This document shows, piece by piece, positions 1 to 13,300 of a stretch of DNA of 64,000 bases (positions within the stretch are counted from its first letter, which is position 1; every line of letters starts with the position of its first letter). The position numbers were made by a program, and so were the translations under genes. The DNA is from Bolinopsis microptera (lineage: Eukaryota > Ctenophora > Tentaculata > Lobata > Bolinopsidae). Location: the NCBI RefSeq assembly GCF_026151205.1, contig NC_087082.1:4781908-4845907 (forward strand). The letters run 5' to 3'. A model generated the notes under the pieces. The model saw only the letters and a program-made list of their open reading frames with translations. It was not told the DNA's origin and did no database searches.

Positions 1-1323
1 CGTTGCATCCCTAGAAGCGAATGGTTCATGGTTGGCTGTGGAAGAAATGAGTCAAATTTTATGTAACTTTTTCTTGTCATAGATTTGTTAAAATATAAGC
101 AATTTTTCCTTTGATAAGTTTTTTCGGGAACTTACAAATTTAACCCCAACTCAGCAACACTGTTACAACTTGCTTAAACTGCTCTGTTAGTTTTTTAAAC
201 TTTTAAATATGCAAAGGAAAACCGACTAACCACTCGTTCGAAAAGTTATATATCGCATCATTACAGCTTAAACTGCCATGGTTTTTAGTTTATTAACAGA
301 CATGCACGAGTCTGAAAAGTTATACTAAAATACAATACTTTAAATGTTCAGTGAACACCAATCTTATACTATAAGATGAGTAATAACTCGTGCCTGTGCA
401 ACTGAATTGACACTGTTAGCGCTGCACCTGCATCAAGTTGGAATTACTGAATAGAACAAGGACCACCCTAAAACGACACTTAACTAAGTAGACTGACTTA
501 ACATTATCAAGTACAATTACGATTTACTCAACGGTTGAAACACCAAACATCGAGACGTCAAAACATTTACAGAAACTTGATCGCTCGTCGCTAGATACAA
601 CGTTATCTGTAATGCGACTGAAACTTGATCGCCCGGTTTAAATCAAGTTTGATTTTCGAATTATATGGACGTACGTGGGATACATTTTTGTAAATTTTTG
701 TCCGTAGACTGAACAAATGATATACAGTTCTATGATAATGAATTGAAATGATAAGTTTATACACCACTAGTAGCTAAATCACTACTGTTAGTTATAATAA
801 TGGTCGCCTAAATAACATACACTAGAGATTAATTAAATTAACTTTGAAATCATGGACACTAAATCGTGTTATATTATTAACTGTTAAGTGACTAAACTGA
901 TATAGTTAACAAATAATGACTATCGAAAAAACGAATAATTACTGCTCACAATATATGTCCTGAATCCTCCCACTTATAAATTTAATAATATGATTGAAAA
1001 GTGACGAAAAAAATTAATTCAGGAACTTAATAATAATACAGCATGATCAAATCAGCTTTTACTCTAGCAATGTTACAAGTTGAGTGATAAGAAAGCAAAT
1101 TCTAACACTATTGTTAAATTAAAACTAAAAACTTTAAAACTGTATCTACAAGGACGATATTTGGTTAAAATATATGAGGCACAGTGCACACCACCGCAAT
1201 ACCCCTACCAACCACAACCCCCTGAGTTGAGAGAGTTGGATCCACCTTGAGGGTACATATTATTATTAGTAACTTCCCATATTATTACATATTCCTAATA
1301 AGTCCGGTAATTTAATCACACAT
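1..1323. other. AT-rich flank downstream of the TRAM1 homologue
   Basis: No convincing gene, RNA or repeat is visible here. It lies downstream of the minus-strand TRAM1 stop codon, so the 3' UTR and polyadenylation site of that gene should fall in its right part, but I could not fix the cleavage site. Confidence 0.4.
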
Positions 1324-4300
1324 CTAGTCCTCCTTTTCGACGAGCTCCTTTGCGGCCCTCTTCTCTGCCCGTGCTTTCTTTGCTTCCTTGTTTTGTTCCT
1401 TCCTGTAAGGACGATTCTTATTAATACAGAGAAATAGATTGAATATTGTATAGTATGCATGTATTGGTTATTAGTTAATGTTTTGCAGTGTAGGTTTGGA
1501 TTCACAATATATTTCAAACAGTAAAAGAAGCAAGTCAAATTCCTGTCAATAATATTTGATAGGGTATGATGCATCAACATTTTAGGTAGCAATTCAGTCT
1601 CAACAAACTGGGCTGCTACGGAGCTGAATTTGACTTTTTTTTTCGGCCAAGCAAATGCCTAAACTTTTAGCGTCACCACCTCCCCATCCGTAGTCAATTC
1701 ACAAGGGAAAATATTAAAACCTTCAACACCCCACTACTCTCCTACATATTAATACCACAAAACGTTTGAACTCTTTCCAATTTCTTAAAGATTCTGAACA
1801 TTGACGACAGTTGAACTTGAAGGACACAAGAACTTGCACCAACATTTTATCACCTTTACAGTCTACTCGGCACTTGACAGACCTCCCCAAACAAACTGAC
1901 AGCCAGACTAATCGGGTTCTGTCAACCTGAACAATTTGTACATTCCCAAAAAATCGCTAGAACGTGCAATTAAGCAATTAGTCTGGAGGTTTTGTTTGTA
2001 GCGATATCTACACGGTGATTGACAAGGGCAGAGCAGGATGCATATTAGTTCCAGGATTTGCATGGCACCCACTCGGATGTACAGCACTAGGTTACGGGCG
2101 TGCAGCACTAGGTTACGGGCATGCAGCATTAGGTTATGGGCGTGCAGCACTGGGTTACGGTCGTGCAGCACTGGGTTACGAGCGTGCAGCACTGGGTGAC
2201 GGGCGTGCAGCACTGGGTTACGAGCGTGCAGCACTGGGTTACGGTCGTACAGCACTGGGTTACGAGCGTGCAGCACTGGGTTACGAGCGTGCAGCACTGG
2301 GTTACGGTCGTGCAGCACTGGGTTACGAGCGTGCAGCACTGGGTTACGAGCGTGCAGCACTGGGTTACGGTCGTGCAGCACTGGGTTACGGACGTGCAGT
2401 GTGATGTAATATTACGTCGGATAAGAAACCGACAAGTGTCAATCAACAGACCGAAAAATATGAACCAGATACTGGTTCGCTCCAAAAATTGAAATGTACA
2501 TGTCTCCGTAAAATGACTTATTATTCTCAAAATCTATTATCTATGTGAAGAAGTGTAGTTTAGGCACAAAACCGCTTTTGTTAAAAGCACTTTTCAAAGA
2601 CTTTGCTAGTGGACGGTTAAAGAAATACGGATTATTTTTTACCTCTGTTGCCAGAAGTTGTCAGCCTTCTTCTGGGCTAGAGCCACTTCTTTAGCTTGGT
2701 GTCTCCAGCTGAGTACAGTTTGTACAAACTTTCCTCCCAGGTAGATTTGCATAGTGAGTAGAATCAGGAGAACCACCGAACTAAGGAGTCAGTAAGTTAG
2801 TTTACGATTTATATTCGTGAAAAAAGTGAGTACATGATAATAGCCGTAATATATAGTTATGAGCTGCTTTAGTTAGAAGGGAGCTAGAATAATGTAAATG
2901 TAACTGCTTACCAAGCAACAAATCTGAGTTGACTAATCTCATCAGGTGTTTTACCCCTGAGTTTGAAGAAGGTCACAACTGTAAGGGCAGCGATAGCATT
3001 ACGTGCGACGACGAAGGCCACCGACCATAGCCTGGAAAAGTATGATTTACAATTTTGTTGTCACATGAATCATCAATAGCATTTTGGCTCAGTACTTACG
3101 TTTTAGCTTAATCTATTCTATTTTAGGACCATTGTTTATTATCGGTTGAAGTTTGAAAAAGATGTACAAATGGTACATAAAATATTTTCTCAAACCTGTA
3201 GAGGGGCTGCGCCAATTCACCGTTCCCGGAACATTCAATAACATCAGATAGAGCTTTCAAAACTTCGGCAATACAGTGTATAACGAGGATAATCGTGGCG
3301 GGGTAAACCAACCTGAATTATTTTTACTTTAATTTCGTTATGAGAATGGAGAAAATTTTTGGATTATAACCACTACACGTATGAATCCTTGCGCAATGCA
3401 CACGAAAGTTGAAACCCTCTCGCTATGCAGTTTGCTGTTTACAGTGATGAAGTGGCATTTTACCTCACGTTTCATGCTTTCTAAATTGTAGGTTTTAGAT
3501 ATTTTAAATCAGCAGTATCTGCAGAAATGAAACCATTTCGTATTTGCTGACGTTTCCTGACGTACGCAGATATATTGCACAATAGAACAGTGCGCGCGTT
3601 GATTGCGCGCGCAAATTAGAGAATGCGCCACTTTCAAGTCCACGAAAAGAACCTGGCGCGTGACGCAAAGTATCACTAGAACTGACACGTCCACGTGTAA
3701 AGTAAAGAACGGACTCTAGCAGAACAATTGGATACTAGGTATGTCGGATAACAGCGGAGTTAAAATATTGAAGTTAATTGCAAGGGCATGGCTTCCTAAA
3801 GCACGGCAGAAATAAGCAGGTATGCGGATGTTCCAGACGCCCAAAAAGTTTCCTGATAGTCAGGGCGATATATGACGTATAGTAGTAAATAGGGAAGGAT
3901 CCAAGGATTGTTGATCAGTGATAAATTGTCGCTTTTAGGATATCAGCGAAGCTCTACAGTAGCGACAAATGTGTTTCTTTTGCTAGGACCAAATTTGTCT
4001 ATGAGTAAATTCTGGAGAGGTATTTTGAGAGTGATCATGGAAAGGAAACTCTGACTAATTTGATTATTTTCTTCATAATAAGAAAGTGGAATATCCAGAA
4101 ATTTCCTTAGTGAAAATCAAGGTTATGATATATGAAATAAGTCAATGAGTAGGATCTGGGCGCGATCCAAGCAAAAAAGGAAGCAGAGGTTTGTGAATCC
4201 AGAAATGAAATTTGGATTCCCCTTACCCAGTAAGATAAGCTCCAAGAATAGGTATAAGGTAAGCTGTGTATCCAATAATCTTATCAGGCATTTCTTCCTG

Positions 4301-7300
4301 AAAACAGAAATGAGATATTAAAGACAGGAAACTATTAACACGATATCAAGTTTTAAAAATGCTGACTCAGGTTTTTAACGTTGACCTAATCTTTAAAGTT
4401 TCTTTTTCATACTGGTTACTGAAACTCATTCTTGTAACTTAATACCACCAATTAATTGATAAACTTATCAACATTCAATTAATTAATTAATTAATTCACT
4501 GATTCATCATGTTATAACTCACATCTTTAACTCTCATGAAGTACATTTCGGGATACTGGTGAAGGACGAATGCCATAATCAGGATCCAGTAGAATTTCAT
4601 TAACATTGGCATGCTATCCGCAGGAGTGTGTTCCCAAATAGACGACAGGTTGTAGACGAGATCCTCCTGAAAAAAGGGAATTTTATTTAGAGAAATAAAA
4701 TTACAGTTGAACTAATTCTTAGTTCTTAGTTTTAAGCTAATTCAGTGATTGTATCAATCGTTGATGATTAAAGAGCTAAAGTTCAGATATTGAAAAGAAT
4801 AATAACGCACAGAACCGTTGGCAGGTGTTGAAGGCTAAAGTTAGAAGGTGTCATTGATTTTAACTTTACTGATTAACATTGACACTTAGGCACGGCTTGA
4901 CAGTTTGGGCTAGGTTGCAAAGACAGACTAACAGTATTTTTCATTGCTTCTTTGTTTTTATGTTCTTATAGAAGAATAACTAAGTTGTCATGCTTAGTTT
5001 GTAGACTGTCTGGTGAGTAAGACCTCGTCTATTACCTTATTTTGTTTTTTATTTTAAACCAAAGTGTACGTTAACAAAAACAGTTATGTTTTTATATAAT
5101 TTTATAAGTTTCTTTTAAAAGTGGTCCTGATTTTCAATTATATTGATGATGCAGAATCTGAAGCACCGAACCTATGTGCATTCGAAATCGGAACTTTGTA
5201 TTTCACGATAAAAAACAATATCTATCCGGTTGTTTTAACATTGAATTAATATTAATTAATTCAGTATATTATAAATGAGCTGTTAACACAGGATTGTGTA
5301 GTACAACGAATACCTTAATTCATTACATAGTACATACCAACACGTAGCACAATGTATGTACTGTATTTTAGTACATAGATAGTATATAAATATAGCGTGG
5401 AATGTGAATTCTTTCACTTAGATAGAACTTGGATAATATAACTAACTAAGCTAACTTTTCATCGTTCAATGATGGTTGTTTTGATCAGATTACAATTCAA
5501 TTAGGAGGTCGATCAACAAGCGAGGCTTACTACAGCCCCTGAACTAGCTCAAATTAAATGTTACGAAAGTTTTACCATCATTTCGATAGAATATTTCAAA
5601 GAGGTAGTTTATAGTTATTTAGAATATATATATTCGCATGTATCCACACTATATTTACATTACTTCAATCGGAAACAGGGTAGTGAAGAATCGACAACTT
5701 GGAAATAAGGCTGAATGTCCCCAAAAAACATCACAGAAGTGCTCAGCCCCTGGATGCAAGACTTGCCCGGTATTGTTCGATCTTGACTCTAAGATCATGG
5801 TCAACGGCATGGAGCTTAATCTAGACGAATCCCTCACGTGCAAAGATAAGCACATTATTTACGTTGCACAATGCCAGCAGTGTAGGGCTATTGAGGGATC
5901 TGAGGACACTTACTTTGGGCAGACGTTGACTCCATTCCACATTAGGCTCAATGGGCACCGGAACAAGTTCAACATTGACGACCGTGCCCTCTACGAGCAC
6001 TCAGCCTTATCAATGCATTGTTACGATGTACACAAGGACACTTTCAGTTTTGACTGTTTCAAATTCGGGATTGTGAAAAAGACTAAACCTTCCCTATTAG
6101 ATAGGGAAGAGGCTAGATTTTGTGCAAAGTTTAGAACTAATGTTTGGGGTTTAAATAGGATGGAAATTAAAAGGTAGTTTTTTTGTGGTTTTTACCAATA
6201 TCTGTAATTATTTAATTTTAACAATTTTGTGCCAATTTTGCGTCATTTTTCTTTATAAATTTTATCTACCACGCTATCAGTGAAACAATTTTATCGTATT
6301 CCAATTTCTGATCGACTTTCACGATATTCTCTAATCATGACCTTTTTATAAATTTTTGAATCTCTTTGACTGAGTATTATGATTGATTTTATCTGACTAA
6401 TTTATTTCTTTTTTGTAGGCTCTAGCGATGTAATAAACGAAGTTTCCAAGCCAAATTTGTGTGTTTCCCTTCGTGTCCAAAATCAATCATTTTACGGAAC
6501 AGACAAGACACCATTGACATGAGGGGGAACACACAAAACTAACATCTGCATCCTCACGAGTTCTTGGAGCAGTTCTTAGTACCGTCTACTGTTTTGTGTG
6601 AACACATCAGCCCGGAGTTTTGTACGGAGAACGCTTAATCACCAACCATGGGACCAAGACCGCGGGATGCACAAAGAGATAACTACAGTTTAAATCTCTC
6701 TGAAAAGCTCGTCAAAATAGAATTGCAACTAGGGCTACTCAACCGAGTGAAGGAGGACAGCGTCCTCCTCAGCACTAAAATACTTCCCAGTATCCGCCCC
6801 AAGATCGGCAAATCATTCCATCACAAAGACTTAGACCAAAAGTCCCAGTCCATCTTACTCCAGGCTAGGGTTCAAATCTTGGAGCAATGCGCTATTACAG
6901 AGGCTCAACGTGACACGAATAAATTACAACTTGGTCTTAGTAAAGCACTAGATAGATACGTAGATCGAGAGAGGATAGAAAAGCTTATTGACGACCAGAA
7001 TCGTAGGTTAAGGACAACGAACCTAAAGAGGCTGGACAAGAAAGTCAAATTCCATCTTGATAAGGCAAAACAAGAGCGCCAAAACTCTCATCCTCAACCC
7101 AACACTAACAGGATCAGCAAACGGAAACGGAATGCTGACCAAAGAGGAGCGGAAAGAAAGAAATATCGTGCATCAAAAGCCGCCAAAAAGGTTGAGTGGA
7201 TGAAAAACCATGTGGAACGGAACATCAAGGGTAAATTGGTTATAAACCTTTCTTCACAAGAAGTACCGGACATCGCGTACATGTATTTAGCAAAAGGTCT

Positions 7301-10300
7301 CAACTTTGTTGAGAGTAGACCAGTAGCAAAAGAAGATTTACTCTTTGACGTTAAAGAGTTCCTGCGAAAGATGGAATGGAAAGCATACTTCCACCAAACC
7401 CAAACAGATACAGCCGGTGATACTGAAGATATCCACAAGGATTTGCGACTACGGTCTAGAAGGCATCCGCAAGACTACAGTCATCCCCTGTTCGATGAAA
7501 TCAAAACAAGATTGACGGGATTCGTCACAAACCCAAATCCTGACGAACCACATTCAAACCTTACTGATGCCGAACAGAGAGGAAAGGGCTGGGTCTTGAA
7601 ATCAATAGAGGATCAAAGTATATTCGTCACGAGTGCGGACAAAGGTGGAGCTACGCTGCTTTTGGACTATAGGACCGTGATGGATACAGTTAAATCTGAA
7701 CTGGAGAAGGAGACAAAATTTACAAAATTGGAGATAAGTGTAGGAGTGAAAATGGAGCAGACTCAATTGAAAGTGAAGGAAGCAGTCCTCAAACATCATC
7801 ATCTGAACATCATATCTGAGGAGGTAAAGAAGCGAATCACAGGTATAAATGACAAGGGGAACATGGTCCACGCACCTGAAATCCGCCCTGAAATACCATA
7901 TGCGTACCCTTTATACAAGGTTCACAAACTATCTCAAGAACAAATCGAGGCAAAGACTATACCACCTGTCAGATTAGTTCACGCAACTAAAGGAGGGCCC
8001 CTTTATCGTTTAGAGAAGTTTGTGAGCCCGTACGTCACTCAGATCAGCAGAAAATACTGTGAGGAGGAGTTCATCTTGGATACCCCAGACATTATTTCTC
8101 AGATCAACAGCTACAACAAGGAGACGCTAAAGGGCGCCTCTAGAAACTTGCAGCTCTTTACTCTAGACGTGGCAGCATTATATCCTAGCATCAGGCCTGA
8201 ACTAGCGCTTACTGCTCTTGAGGATGCCCTCAATAGTGATACCAACTTCTCACAAGAGCTAAAAGCGGCTTTGCATGAGTTCACTGACCTGATTTTCCGG
8301 GAGTCCTTTGTCACTTATCAGGGAGAGGGATACATTAACAAGGAGGGTATCCCGACGGGAAATTGTATCTCAAGACAAGTGGCAGATGTGACGATGCATT
8401 GGCTATTGTTTAAACAGATCAAAGGAAAGATGAAAAACTGGAGTTTGGTAGACCTCTGGAGGAGATTTATTGATGATGTACTTGGGGTGTGGTTAGGAAC
8501 AGTCCGACAGTTCAATCTATTCGTGGAGCAACTGAACAAACTGGCAGAACCATTTGGAATCAGATTTGCTGACCAACAAATCGGTAAAACTGTTAATTTC
8601 CTTGACATCACTCTAACCTTGGATACTTACAACCAGATCCAATATAGACTCTACAGAAAGGAGACAGATGCTAGGAATTACTTGCGAACGGATAGCTTTC
8701 ATCCTCACCATGTATTCGAATCTGTGGCGTTTTCCCAGATGATACGAATCATAGAAAGGAACTCGCAAGACTCAACCTGTGTAGAAGACTTAATGGAGCT
8801 GAAAGCAGATTTATCTAAAAGCGGACATAACAGCGTTAAGTTAGAGGAGATCGAGCCGAGAGCAGTTGTCAGAGTACTGGAGAACACCCACGGAGCCAAC
8901 AGGTCTAAGGAGAGTGAGAACGCTGATAACTTAGTCTTTTCAGTACAACACTCTTCGGACAACATTCAGCTGAAGAAGTTGATTCACGAACTTGGACCGG
9001 ACATCAGGAGGATATGTGGAGATATACGTGTGATATTTGCCACACGAAAACATCCTTCAATCGGAAACAGGGTAGTGAAGAATCGACAACTTGGAAATAA
9101 GGCTGAATGTCCCCAAAAAACATCACAGAAGTGCTCAGCCCCTGGATGCAAGACTTGCCCGGTATTGTTCGATCTTGACTCTAAGATCATGGTCAACGGC
9201 ATGGAGCTTAATCTAGACGAATCCCTCACGTGCAAAGATAAGCACATTATTTACGTTGCACAATGCCAGCAGTGTAGGGCTATTGAGGGATCTGAGGACA
9301 CTTACTTTGGGCAGACGTTGACTCCATTCCACATTAGGCTCAATGGGCACCGGAACAAGTTCAACATTGACGACCGTGCCCTCTACGAGCACTCAGCCTT
9401 ATCAATGCATTGTTACGATGTACACAAGGACACTTTCAGTTTTGACTGTTTCAAATTCGGGATTGTGAAAAAGACTAAACCTTCCCTATTAGATAGGGAA
9501 GAGGCTAGATTTTGTGCAAAGTTTAGAACTAATGTTTGGGGTTTAAATAGGATGGAAATTAAAAGGTAGTTTTTTTGTGGTTTTTACCAATATCTGTAAT
9601 TATTTAATTTTAACAATTTTGTGCCAATTTTGCGTCATTTTTCTTTATAAATTTTATCTACCACGCTATCAGTGAAACAATTTTATCGTATTCCAATTTC
9701 TGATCGACTTTCATGATATTCTCTAATCATGACCTTTTTATAAATTTTTGAATCTCTTTGACTGAGTATTATGATTGATTTTATCTGACTAATTTATTTC
9801 TTTTTTGTAGGCTCTAGCGATGTAATAAACGAAGTTTCCAAGCCAAATTTGTGTGTTTCCCTTCGTGTCCAAAATCAATCATATTTACATTACACGTTAA
9901 ACGTGATATCATTATCAGTGCAGTGTGCACAACACCAACTACACCGATCAATTGCCAATCTGCGAAACATTTAATTATTATTATCACTTCGAGATGGCAG
10001 GGCCTACTCTCATGCTGTCTATAGGTGATGATTAATTCTGAAAAACTAGGGACAACTGGGGAATGATCCCAGAACTTAGACATTTCGCGTGCCTTGCTCT
10101 ACCAATTGAGCTACTGACCCTGATTCTCAGAGCGAAATCACCACTCATATACAGCACAATTTCATGCTTTGTGTGGAATATCATAGGTAGTTTATAAATA
10201 CACTTATTTGGAACTTATACTTGTTATTACACAACAGATGCCTCAAGAGTGACACTAACAGCAATCAAGTTCACACAATCAGTTCCGATTATAGTCAAAC

Positions 10301-13300
10301 ACGTGGTAAAACACGTGGTAAAACACGTGGTAAAACACGCGGTAAAACACGTGGTTAAACACGTGGTAAAACACGTGTCTGTAAAGTTGCAGTGTCATAT
10401 TTTGTGCCTCAATTGTGGCTTTTGAGCTACTTGCTTGACACGTAGTTTAATACTAATGCGTACCTTACATTATATACATGGTGTTCAAGATACATTGAAA
10501 CGGTTTCAAACATCTGTAGATTTATAAATGAAGCAGCAACCAGCTATATTGTGGGCTCATTTTCTTTGTTAATTGATTAAAGTTATGTTACAACTAGTCC
10601 AGATATCAAAAAGGTTACACAATTATAAAAATTTCAAATATTGTGTGTATAGGTAACTAGAAAGTAGAAACCCGCTGTACTGGTCGAAGTGCAGCTATGT
10701 TCGAGGAAATTGAAAATCAGTTATTTGCTAATTTCTCTTCATCATCTAGCTCCGTCATTTTTATCCGGTTATTTTTATTCCTACATTATATGCGTGGTAA
10801 AATTGTAAATCTGGATAATATATTCAACTATATGAAAGTTGTTACTTGACCCTGAACATCGTTCCCTTTGTTTGAAACCATGTTATTGTTGATAGGTTGC
10901 GTAAAGATCGATTATGGAAAAGTTATGCTCCGGTTATTTTCATCTTTTATGGGTTTGTTAGTGTCCCTAGGCCAGCCACTAAACACTCCGATATCTCAAG
11001 CTCAAACTTCTTTTTCCTAAATCTAAGCGTTGATGAGCGCTATTGAATTATTATACTTTTTCAATTTGTCTCAAATTAGAATAGTTTATTTACCCAATGT
11101 CTAATCATTTTTTAGAAAAATCAAAATGAAATACAAATCATGAGAAGTACATAAACACAAGCAAAATATAAAAATTATGTAATTGTATTTATTTGGAATG
11201 CCATAGCCCATAGGGATCGGAATCTGTCTTTTTAAAATTTTAAAAATCGATATCTTAATCAAATTTGCCCCATGCGTTTTATTAATTATCGATCCTTTTT
11301 ACCGATCATTTAAAATAGAAATGAATGAATATCATTATTTTCAATCTTCGTAACAATCACTTTTTTCCCTTTCTTTCTTTAAAAAATTTAAAAACAATCA
11401 TCTCAATCAAATTTGCTCCAGTACAGGCTTTTCATTGTTGATCGATCATTTTAACCAATCATCTTAAATCGATACTTTTTTTACTTTTTGTAAATTTTAA
11501 AAACCATTTATCATCTTAATCAATTTCGCCCCACACAGCACGTAGATCGGCCCGTGACGTGAGACAAAATCAATAATTTCAATCACTTATCTTAATCATT
11601 GAAAATTTAAATATTCGCCTCAATCAGAGTTATAAATGAAAATAATCACTTAATTAATGTGGGAGGAGGATGGAGATCAAATGTGTAAAGTAGTTCTGAT
11701 CAGGTTTCTGTACATAGTATTATATAGTATATACCCTTGTCTTCTTTGAGCAAGATAACAAACTTTCCCGAGTATGTAGATACTTCTGATCAGATCTCTG
11801 TATATCCTCGTCTTCTTTGAGCCAGATGACGAACTTTCCCATAGATAGTGAGTGGTAGAAGGATAACTTTTGCTATGTAGTTTCTGTACCGTGCTCTCAT
11901 TTCCGGTTTACGCAGGATCAGGATGGTTGGGAACAGTGCTGCGTTCATCAGAGGAAGTGTGAATTCTAACAATACCAGGATGGGAAATGGCAATACGGGG
12001 ATAATATATATCACCAAGGGGTATGTCATCATACAGTACAAAGAGACGCTAACCAAGTATAGTAATGAGATTAGAAAAACTGTTAAGTTAACTTGGTTTG
12101 CAGTGTTCAGCTGTGGGTTTTCGTGACCTCCAAAGGCTTTCTTTATATAGATCATCTGAAGCACCATGCATACAAGCACGATCAAGCAAGGCAGACCAAA
12201 CTGAACTAAAGGCATAACTATGTACATGATATATGACATAAGATTTGCTGCGCCATCAGACAATGCAAAGTTACACTCCATCAACCTTATTACAAGATCT
12301 GTTGTGCCTCGTCCAATTGTTTCTATTACAATCATACTGTACCATGGACCCCCAAAATCACCACATTTTGGGCTATCATTAAAACTCGTTATGACATCAT
12401 TCAAGACCCAAACATCAATAATGCACAGGACCAGGAGAATGGACGGGTAAATGAAGAGGACTATTTTCAAAAGTCGGTTATTCTGAGTGTAAAATGGACG
12501 CATTATGTTAATAGTCTTCACAACCGTTAGCACAAGAACACAAAACGTCGAAGTAACGTAGCAGAGTACACCAAATATTTGGCAGACCAGAAATATCCAA
12601 GGATGTATCCTCATAGAAGGGTCCTTCAAGCACAGTAGTGATATTGAGCCTCGTCCTATCTCAAAACACGCACTTCCAATGTCCACAGCACCAACCAGGA
12701 TGAAGAATAGGCAAGAAATCCTTCTCCAGTCCTTGTGGTAATCATATATGATCACAGAGTTCTGGATCATAATATAAAGAGCTATAGTGATATTGAGTGG
12801 GGATATATACTGATACCCCCAGTCATGACCGTCATAAACGGGACTAGTAGGAGAGTTAGCGGTAGTCATATTATTTGTCCAGATAATTGTTCTGCAGAGT
12901 AACTTTACGAAGATTTAGAGGGAACGAACTAACTATACAATCCTGAAATGAACTGCGGAAAAATACTTGGAAACTTGCTCTTTTGTATCAAATTATCTCT
13001 GACGAAGATAATTATGCACTGTGAGAATCTTACTTATAGTAGCTACAATGAGTTCTGGATTGTTGCGACTTTATTTCCTATTATTTCTAATACCATGGCT
13101 ACTGTAACAAGTATGGATTTTTATTTGACGATGAAAACGAAATTCTAAGTATTTAGTATTCCCTAATCGATAATTTGAATTATCAATCACTACCAAAGTT
13201 ATGAATATTGACAGTTTGAGTGTAATGATGTATGCGCAAGAAAACGTTGATGATTATGTGCTTGATCCCATGACCCGTACGTGCACCCTTTTGAAGTTGC

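Larger units (their letters stand above)
5664..9880 (+). mobile_element. Complete Penelope-like retroelement with 825-bp pLTRs and 13-bp TSD
   Basis: The element is bounded by the 13-bp direct repeat ATATTTACATTAC at 5651-5663 and 9881-9893. It begins and ends with the same 825-bp sequence (5664-6488 and 9056-9880), the direct 'pLTR' arrangement typical of Penelope-like elements, in which the 5' copy contains a truncated repeat of the ORF's 3' end. The two copies look almost identical; I saw one difference (ACGATATT at 6321 against ATGATATT at 9713). A single 973-codon ORF is open. It lies in antisense orientation inside TRAM1 intron 4. The near-identical repeats and intact ORF point to a recent insertion. 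Confidence 0.93.
9894..11789. other. TRAM1 intron 4 between the Penelope element and the receptor gene
   Basis: AT-rich intronic DNA. It holds a decayed tRNA-like sequence, a CACGTG minisatellite, and three loosely similar blocks around ATCTTAATCAAATTTGCCCC (near 11250, 11400 and 11513). No coding exon with TRAM1 similarity was found here. Confidence 0.5.

Noticed and set aside
1190-1250. Plus-strand proline-rich stretch ending DPP-stop, as a possible terminal exon
   Set aside because: Upstream in-frame sequence is low-complexity, and there is no good polypyrimidine tract or acceptor; too short to support.
2081-2399. CRISPR-like array
   Set aside because: Units are contiguous with no spacers, and the DNA is animal.
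2015-2530. Long repetitive open frames on both strands (GYGRAAL-, QHWVTSV- and NPVLHAR-type repeats)
   Set aside because: They arise because the minisatellite unit is 21 bp and free of stops; they lie in a TRAM1 intron and change frame without any coding signal.
5638-6177. Independent 179-codon GIY-YIG gene
   Set aside because: It is the duplicated C-terminus of the Penelope ORF inside the 5' pLTR, opened by a chance upstream frame.
10048-10120. Functional tRNA gene
   Set aside because: Box A is good but the acceptor stem does not pair and the T-loop is corrupted. The tRNA-like heads at 17457, 17816, 21249 and 25345 were rejected as tRNA genes for similar reasons or because of SINE bodies.
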